Shown: piece by piece, positions 58,745 to 64,000 of the stretch
Layout of the letters: every line of letters begins with the position of its first letter
How positions within the stretch are numbered: the stretch's first letter is position 1
Assembly: GCF_005938125.1 (NCBI RefSeq)
Contig: NZ_VCQN01000002.1
Coordinates: 434,001-498,000, forward strand
DNA: 64,000 nucleotides
Origin: Bacillus sp. BHET2
GTDB taxonomy: Bacteria > Bacillota > Bacilli > Bacillales > Bacillaceae_B
Reading direction: 5' to 3'
Notes under the pieces: generated by a model
Databases searched by the model: none
What the model saw: only the letters and a program-made list of their open reading frames with translations
Told to the model about the DNA's origin: nothing
Translations under genes and position numbers: made by a program

Positions 58745-60085
58745 ATGAATGAGAAAGCGCTATCATTCAGCCAAATCTTAACGATAGGATTAATGCTTTT
58801 TGCTCTATTCCTTGGAGCAGGAAATATGATTTTCCCGCCATTCTTAGGACAGCAGGCTGGGGAACATGTATGGATGGGTATCATTGGCTTCCTTATTACC
58901 GGGGTTGGTCTTCCCTTATTAGGTGTTATCGCCATTGCTAAATCTGGCGGTGACCTTCAAACACTTGCGAGCCGTGTTCATCCATTGTTTGGACTCATAT
59001 TTACGATTGTCATGTACTTGGCGATCGGTCCTTTCTTCGGAATTCCGAGAACTGGAACAGTCGCTTATGAAATCGGGGTCATCCCTTTTTTGCCGGAAGA
59101 ATCGGCTAAATATGGAACTCCCCTACTCATTTATACCATCATCTTCTTTGGGATCACCGCATGGCTTGCGATGAACCCTTCAAAGCTCGTGGATAGAATC
59201 GGAAAGGTCTTAACACCTTCCCTCATTCTGATCCTGACAATCTTGGTGGTTAAAAGTATTGTAAGTCCTATGGGGGATTTCGGAGCCCCGAACCCTGCAT
59301 ATCAGGATGGCCCCTTATTTAAGGGATTCATTGATGGCTATCTAACTATGGATACCATCGCTGCATTAGTGTTCGGAATCGTCGTCATCAACTCCATTAA
59401 AGATCGCGGCATCACAAGTAAATCAAGTCTGACCCGCATCACGATTATTGCAGGATTTATCGCGGCTATCGGCCTTGCACTTGTCTATCTATCTCTAAGC
59501 TACATCGGTGCGAGCAGTACGGATTCCATCGGTGAACAAGCAAACGGCGGTGCGATACTGTCCGCTGCAGCGAGTCATTTATTCGGCTCATTAGGAACGA
59601 TCATCTTGGGACTTGCGATTACATTTGCATGTATTACGACTTCAGTTGGACTCGTTTCTGCATGCTCACAGTATTTCGCAAAAATTCTTCCTGTGTCCTA
59701 TCCGAAGCTTGTCATCATCATGTCTCTATTCAGTATGGTCATCGCGAATATTGGATTGACCCAGCTGATCGCTGTCTCTTTACCAGTGCTGATCTTCATC
59801 TATCCACTGGCAATCGTTTTGATTCTTCTATCTTTCATGCACAACGGATTTAATGGTTACTCTCTCGTTTATGTGGGAGCACTCATTCCGACCGGTGTGA
59901 TTAGTTTAATCGATGGAATTAAAACTGCCGGAGTTGATGTAACAGCCATTACTCAATCACTTGAATTCCTTCCATTCTATACACAAGGAATTGGCTGGTT
60001 GATCCCAGCAATGATTGGAGCCATCGTCGGATTCGTCATTGCGGCATTTGCAGGACAAACCAAGAAAATAATTGAAGCGAACTAG
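58745..60085 (+). CDS. braB: Branched-chain amino acid carrier BraB/BrnQ
   Basis: This 446-residue permease of the LIVCS family has about 12 membrane helices. Signatures include LMLFALFLGAGNMIFPPFLG with the conserved GAGNMIFPP and FGIPRTGTVAYEIGV. It takes up leucine, isoleucine or valine with Na+ or H+. The ATG at 58745 is chosen because GGAGGGG lies 6 bp upstream; ten further in-frame codons have no site. The gene stands alone between the composite repeat and ezrA, as in B. subtilis. Confidence 0.95.
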   Translation: MNEKALSFSQILTIGLMLFALFLGAGNMIFPPFLGQQAGEHVWMGIIGFLITGVGLPLLGVIAIAKSGGDLQTLASRVHPLFGLIFTIVMYLAIGPFFGIPRTGTVAYEIGVIPFLPEESAKYGTPLLIYTIIFFGITAWLAMNPSKLVDRIGKVLTPSLILILTILVVKSIVSPMGDFGAPNPAYQDGPLFKGFIDGYLTMDTIAALVFGIVVINSIKDRGITSKSSLTRITIIAGFIAAIGLALVYLSLSYIGASSTDSIGEQANGGAILSAAASHLFGSLGTIILGLAITFACITTSVGLVSACSQYFAKILPVSYPKLVIIMSLFSMVIANIGLTQLIAVSLPVLIFIYPLAIVLILLSFMHNGFNGYSLVYVGALIPTGVISLIDGIKTAGVDVTAITQSLEFLPFYTQGIGWLIPAMIGAIVGFVIAAFAGQTKKIIEAN

Positions 60086-60090
60086 AACGT

Positions 60091-60137
60091 GAAAAAGGAC
60101 TGATTTAGAATGTATCTTCTAAATCAGTCCTTTTTTT
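60091..60137. terminator. Terminator of braB, also ends ezrA
   Basis: AAAAAGGACTGATTTAGAA pairs with TTCTAAATCAGTCCTTTTT around TGTATC; runs of T on both strands make it bidirectional. Confidence 0.9.
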
Positions 60138-60168
60138 GATTATAAGTCAGACAAGCAAACCCTCGACT

Positions 60169-61863
60169 TTACCGTTCTTCTAGATTCATCGTTTTCTCGA
60201 TTTTCTTCAGTGCGCCTGGTTCTACCTTCTCGATGGTAGTCGCGGCTTCTTCTAGCGCTCTACGATAATCATATTGTCGGAAAGCTTCTTCAGCCGATTG
60301 GAGACCATCACGAACCGTATTATATTTACTTCGATAGCGATTACCATACTGGATAATCTTCTCTGATAATAGGACGTTCTCGATCAGATCTCCCGTTTTC
60401 GTATAGAAATGGTCGACCGTATCTTCTGCACCAAGTAGCGTCTCTTGGATGAACTTCATGTTTAAAGGCTTTTCAGTCAAGCTTGCGTTTACTTGCTCAA
60501 TCTTTCGATGAACTTCATCGAGAAGATCTTTGTAATCAGCAGGCAGTCCCGGGACATTGCTCTTCGAAAGCATGCGGCTCGCTTCAGCAACCTTTTTCTT
60601 GAGTTCATGAATCTTTTCCCGGGTAGCTATTTCATCTTTACGCAGATTCTGTAAGTGAATTGAGAACTCACTCTGCTCCCGGTTCAATTCTTCCAGCCCA
60701 TTCCGGATTTCCTTGAGCTCGTCACTCAAATTGGAATAAGCTGTTGCATTCGTTTCTTCTTTATTCATGACCATTTCATGACGCTTTGAAAGCTGAATGA
60801 TTTTCTTTTCGATTTCGCTTGGTGTACTAAGGTCTTCATCAACAAGATGGTACCCCTGTTTCACGATACTTATCTCCGATTGAATGTCTTCATTCTCTTC
60901 CTTAGCCTTTATCAATCCTTCAGTCGTTTGGTCTCTATACTGTTGAACGAAATGCTTAGCATGCACTTCTTTTTCCAGTAAGTCGTAAAGGCTCTCTACC
61001 TTCACTTTGATTTCCTGTATTCCTTCTTCTACTTCCACTACCTGAAGCTCTTCAATATTCTTATTGAATTGAAGTAAGGTTTCCTTTAAAGATTCAACCT
61101 CTTTATCCACTTCAATATGTTCAAGTATATAACCCTGTTCCTTCATTTCGCCATAGCCAGATTCGAGCTCTGACAACTGGGAAGGCAAAAGATTTTCACA
61201 ATCGGTTATCAGCTTCGGTACCGTCTCCATTTTGTAAGAAACATCTTTCATTTCCTGTGCCAGGCTAAGTACGATCTCTCTTGCATCCAGATAGTTCCCC
61301 TGCTCAGTTAATTCGTTAAATTGATTGATTTGTTCAGCGAGCTTGTCCAGAATATTTTCGATTTGCTTAGCGGTTTGACCATATGTATGACGATAAGCGA
61401 GCAATTGTTTCTTATTGTTACGATACTCTTCCTGAAGAGCAAGGATTTCTTCACGATTCTTCTCTTCACTACCAACTAACTCATTCAGTTCTTTAAGAAT
61501 CTTGTCGATCTTTTCTTCAATTCCGGAAAGAATCTGATCGATTTTGGATAGGATTTCCTTCGTTTTTTTGTAACGAAACTTATCTGTGTATTCTTCTGCA
61601 TCGAATAGTAGTTCTTCAACATCAGGAAGCTGCACAGCAACAATCTCATCCCATCCCTGTCTCCAGCCGTCAAACAATTCCTCTGTCTGACCCGTCATAT
61701 TCAATTGCTTTACTCGGGAGAGCTCATCAGAAACCGGTTTGTTCATAATATCTATTTTCCAAGCTTCATAACGATCAATTTCAGTGTAATATTTTTTTCT
61801 AGAGATAAATCCGATTAGGAATATGATTAAGATAAGTATTATTCCAGCGATGACGTATTGCAT
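60169..61863 (-). CDS. ezrA: Septation ring regulator EzrA
   Basis: This 564-residue protein has one N-terminal helix (MQYVIAGIILILIIFLIGFI) with the N-terminus outside, and long coiled-coil spectrin-like repeats over the whole cytoplasmic part. In Bacillus EzrA binds FtsZ, blocks extra Z-rings at the poles and helps in cell-wall synthesis at the septum. The ATG at 61863 is chosen because GGGGGC lies 6-7 bp upstream. Glu and Lys are abundant; Gly and Pro are scarce, as in other EzrA proteins. Confidence 0.96.
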   Translation of the reverse strand: MQYVIAGIILILIIFLIGFISRKKYYTEIDRYEAWKIDIMNKPVSDELSRVKQLNMTGQTEELFDGWRQGWDEIVAVQLPDVEELLFDAEEYTDKFRYKKTKEILSKIDQILSGIEEKIDKILKELNELVGSEEKNREEILALQEEYRNNKKQLLAYRHTYGQTAKQIENILDKLAEQINQFNELTEQGNYLDAREIVLSLAQEMKDVSYKMETVPKLITDCENLLPSQLSELESGYGEMKEQGYILEHIEVDKEVESLKETLLQFNKNIEELQVVEVEEGIQEIKVKVESLYDLLEKEVHAKHFVQQYRDQTTEGLIKAKEENEDIQSEISIVKQGYHLVDEDLSTPSEIEKKIIQLSKRHEMVMNKEETNATAYSNLSDELKEIRNGLEELNREQSEFSIHLQNLRKDEIATREKIHELKKKVAEASRMLSKSNVPGLPADYKDLLDEVHRKIEQVNASLTEKPLNMKFIQETLLGAEDTVDHFYTKTGDLIENVLLSEKIIQYGNRYRSKYNTVRDGLQSAEEAFRQYDYRRALEEAATTIEKVEPGALKKIEKTMNLEER

Positions 61864-62290
61864 CTTAAGCCCCCTGTTCAACTATTCAGTAGACATCTAT
61901 ATGAATGTAAATATTTCATTAATAAATTCTCATTGCTATAATGATACCATGTTAACGACAATTTTTGACTATTAATTTCTAATTTTTCATTGATAAAAAG
62001 GCAATTTCAGCAAATTCAAGGGAAAATAGACAATTTTATTGGGTTTAGTGCCGAATGTACTTGTTTATCAGTACCGTTTCTATCGAGTGGGTAGTAGTTG
62101 ATTTCTGTTCCAGGTGCCCGCTTTCCGTGGGGCTGGCGGTTAGCCTCCGGGGTCTCACCTGTCCAGCTTTTCCCGCAGAAGCCCTGCCCCCTCCACTCCA
62201 ATCAACTTATAAATTATCAATTTTTATTTTATCTCTGTTCATTTTACTTTTATAAGAGTAGATTATTATCAAACTACAAGGAAGTGAAAA
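61864..62290. other. ezrA-hisJ intergenic region
   Basis: The left part is A/T-rich, with TTGACTATTAATTTC-like promoter sequence for one of the divergent genes. The middle (62097-62206) is a diverged copy of palindromic element A. No gene is visible. Confidence 0.5.
62097..62206 (+). repeat. Palindromic repeat A, diverged copy (A3)
   Basis: GTTGATTTCTGTTCCAGGTG, then CCCGCTTTCCGTGGGGCTGG and TAGCCTCCGGGGTCTCACC, ending in ATCAAC, follows element A of 58100-58225 with several changes and a short deletion. Confidence 0.8.
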
Positions 62291-62293
62291 TTC

Positions 62294-63088
62294 ATGGTGA
62301 AGGTTGACGGACATATTCATACACCTTTTTGCCCACATGGAAGTACAGATCCCTTTGAACTGTATATAGAAAGAGCGATTTCCTTAGGCTATAGTGCCAT
62401 AACATTTACAGAACACGCACCGCTCCCCCGAGGTTTTGTCGATACAACACCTGATCAGGATAGCGGCATGGACCCAAAGTATCTTCCAGATTACTTGGAT
62501 ATGCTTGAAACCCTTAAGGAAACCTATAAGGGTAAAATGATTATCCGCACTGGATTAGAGATCGATTACATTGAAGGGTTTGAAAAAGAAACGATTGAAT
62601 TTCTCTCCACATATGGACATCGACTCGATGATAGTATCCTTTCGGTTCATTTTTTACAATTTCAAGAGAAATGGGATTGCCTTGATTTCAGCCCTGATGT
62701 GTTTCGATCGATGATTGATTATTATGGATCTGTTGATGGAATCTATCAACGGTATTATGAAACGGTCCTTCAATCGATTCGAGCAGACTTAGGAGTTTAT
62801 AAACCGAAGAGAATCGGTCACATGACCCTCGTGAAGAAATTCCAGCAGTTGTATCCTGCTTCCCATATGTTCAATGAGGAGATCTCGACCATCTTACATG
62901 AAGTCGCTGGGAGGAACCTCGAGCTGGACTATAACGGGGCAGGCTTTGTTAAACCTTATTGCGGAGATTCTTATCCACCAAGGGAAGTCATTAAACAAGC
63001 CCACTCTTTAGGCATTCATACCGTTTATGGTTCAGATGCCCATACCGCTAACGGTTTAAATCAGGGAAGGGCGGATATGGACGTTTAA
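62294..63088 (+). CDS. hisJ: Histidinol-phosphatase HisJ (PHP family)
   Basis: This 264-residue PHP-fold phosphatase converts histidinol phosphate to histidinol in histidine synthesis. The first metal motif DGHIHTPFCPHG, the second TFTEHAPLPRG, SVHFLQF and the last GSDAHTANGLNQGRAD are all intact. GGAAGTG lies 8 bp before the ATG. In B. subtilis hisJ is likewise apart from the main his operon and next to ezrA. Composite repeat copy 2 begins directly after the stop. Confidence 0.95.
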   Translation: MVKVDGHIHTPFCPHGSTDPFELYIERAISLGYSAITFTEHAPLPRGFVDTTPDQDSGMDPKYLPDYLDMLETLKETYKGKMIIRTGLEIDYIEGFEKETIEFLSTYGHRLDDSILSVHFLQFQEKWDCLDFSPDVFRSMIDYYGSVDGIYQRYYETVLQSIRADLGVYKPKRIGHMTLVKKFQQLYPASHMFNEEISTILHEVAGRNLELDYNGAGFVKPYCGDSYPPREVIKQAHSLGIHTVYGSDAHTANGLNQGRADMDV

Positions 63089-63092
63089 AAGA

Positions 63093-63593
63093 TTAGGCTG
63101 TTTTTCGTAAACTTTGTTGCTTTTCAATAAGCGAGTGGTGGTTGATTTCCGCTGCAGGTGCTCGCTTTCCGCGGGGCGTGAGTTGAGCCTCCTCGGGCTT
63201 GCCCTGCGGGGTCTCAACTTTCCCGCTATTCCCGCAGGAGTCAAGCACCTGCAGCGTAGATCAACTTTCTAAGCATGAGGACGAATCAACTACCATACAC
63301 GACTAGTAACATCATTTTTCAACGTGTGTAGTGGTCAATTTTAGCTAGAATAGTTAGATACTATTTCATTCGTTTTTTTTCACTAGTAAGCTCTGTCACG
63401 ACATCTCATTTAGATGGTGAGGGGAACGGCGGAGACTCCTGCGGAAAAACGGGCGTGCCGAGACCCCGTTCGGCTAAGCTGAGGAGGCTTGGCCGTTCGT
63501 CCGCCGGAAAGCGAAGCCGTTCACCTCACCATCTATCGCACACACTCATTGACAGAGCCTTGGCAGCTCCTATGTTAGAAAACAACAATCTTT
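63093..63593 (+). repeat. Composite palindromic repeat, copy 2 (elements A2 and B2)
   Basis: Direct repeat of 58052-58550. Element A2 (63140-63266) has better arms than A1 (GCTGCAGGTGCT against AGCACCTGCAGC). Element B2 (63412-63534) has the same 123-bp length as B1 with one mismatch in its 18-bp ends. The two copies bracket braB, ezrA and hisJ. Confidence 0.93.
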
Positions 63594-63605
63594 GTGAAAA
63601 GAACC

Positions 63606-63651
63606 AAAGATAAAGAACTCTGCTCATATCGAGCAAGAGTTCTTTATCTTT
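63606..63651. terminator. Terminator of yttP (bidirectional)
   Basis: AAAGATAAAGAACTCT pairs perfectly with AGAGTTCTTTATCTTT; TT follows on the plus strand and A/T-rich flanks lie on both sides. Confidence 0.8.
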
Positions 63652-63680
63652 TTCTAGCAGCATCACAGCCAACTCTATCT

Positions 63681-64000
63681 TCAAATAATAAGTTCTGTCT
63701 TCATGACCTCTTTTGCTTCTGAAACGAGAAGCAGATCAATCCATTGGTCGATGTTTTTATAGTATTGATCAATAAAATAATATTCCTGTGGAAACATTTG
63801 CCACACTTCCCTTAACTGCTGACTATTCAGAAATGGCATGGTCATCATGGACTTCAGCTGTATGACCAAAAAGCTGACAGGCTGCTTCTTAAAAGCATGA
63901 TCCTTCATCCCTTGTTCAAATAGCCGCTTCATATAATGCCTTTCTTTCATTAAATAGGAGGAAATGATTTCACGGACAACCTGTGAATCGATGGAAACCT
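63681..64000 (-). CDS. yttP: TetR family regulator YttP (partial, C-terminal part)
   Basis: The frame stays open from 63681 to the window edge, giving about 106 residues that start in VSIDSQVVREIISSYLMKER; the N-terminal helix-turn-helix would be beyond the window. The visible part is the all-helical ligand-binding domain of a TetR protein (EVWQMFPQEYYFIDQYYKNI). The position next to hisJ and ezrA matches B. subtilis yttP. The internal Met at 63950 is not the start. Confidence 0.78.
   Translation of the reverse strand, partial: VSIDSQVVREIISSYLMKERHYMKRLFEQGMKDHAFKKQPVSFLVIQLKSMMTMPFLNSQQLREVWQMFPQEYYFIDQYYKNIDQWIDLLLVSEAKEVMKTELII

Noticed and set aside
1-64000. rRNA, tRNA or prophage genes
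   Set aside because: No tRNA-like cloverleaf with CCA context, no rRNA sequence and no phage structural or integrase gene was recognised anywhere in the window.

Overview
The window looks like a chromosomal segment of a low-to-moderate GC, endospore-forming member of the Bacillaceae. The signs are an alpha/beta-type spore DNA-binding protein (sspA), the spore-germination protein GerW/YtfJ, EzrA, a SAM (S-box) riboswitch on metNIQ, and a right-hand gene order that follows Bacillus subtilis almost exactly: argG-argH, ackA, ytxK, tpx, ytfJ, ytfI, yteJ, sppA, an NAD kinase, ytcJ, ytcI, sspA, iscS-thiI, braB, ezrA, hisJ, yttP. A genus such as Rossellomorea or a relative is a guess from general style, not a demonstrated assignment.

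Left part (1-31.8 kb) is accessory and mosaic. It holds remnants of a ribose operon (rbsR without its DNA-binding end, rbsK without its second half), a PfpI-family gene with a WYL regulator, an RSH-type (p)ppGpp hydrolase gene broken by two compensating homopolymer indels, a methionine uptake operon metN-metI-metQ plus an M20 hydrolase behind an S-box riboswitch, NUDIX, lipoprotein-like, MgtC and GNAT genes linked by dispersed intergenic repeats, the proline catabolic set putB-putC with putR, an Lrp regulator divergent from an EamA exporter, small membrane proteins, an S9 peptidase whose usual catalytic His position is Tyr, and a five-gene lnrJK-lnrLMN-like locus (two-component system plus ABC-2 exporter).

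Middle (31.8-40.7 kb) holds a GNAT pseudogene, a second ABC exporter plus OmpR-type two-component operon, a 50-codon small gene, a universal stress protein, argGH and an EcsC-family gene. From about 41 kb to the end lies the conserved core listed above, interrupted by one intact IS1182-family element between tpx and ytfJ and by large palindromic repeats around braB-ezrA-hisJ.

The most striking unexplained feature is a set of five intergenic arrays (about 16.9, 41.1, 42.8, 47.8 and 50.6 kb). Each has six to eight units at an exact 20 or 21 bp period, made of about 10 constant and 10 variable bases. Each array has its own core word, but all five cores fit one loose shape (A/T-rich, then TAT or ATT, then a locus-specific triplet, then CC, TC or similar). 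Four of the five lie 18-40 bp beyond an intrinsic terminator. They are not coding (20 is not a multiple of 3), not CRISPR, and I do not recognise them.
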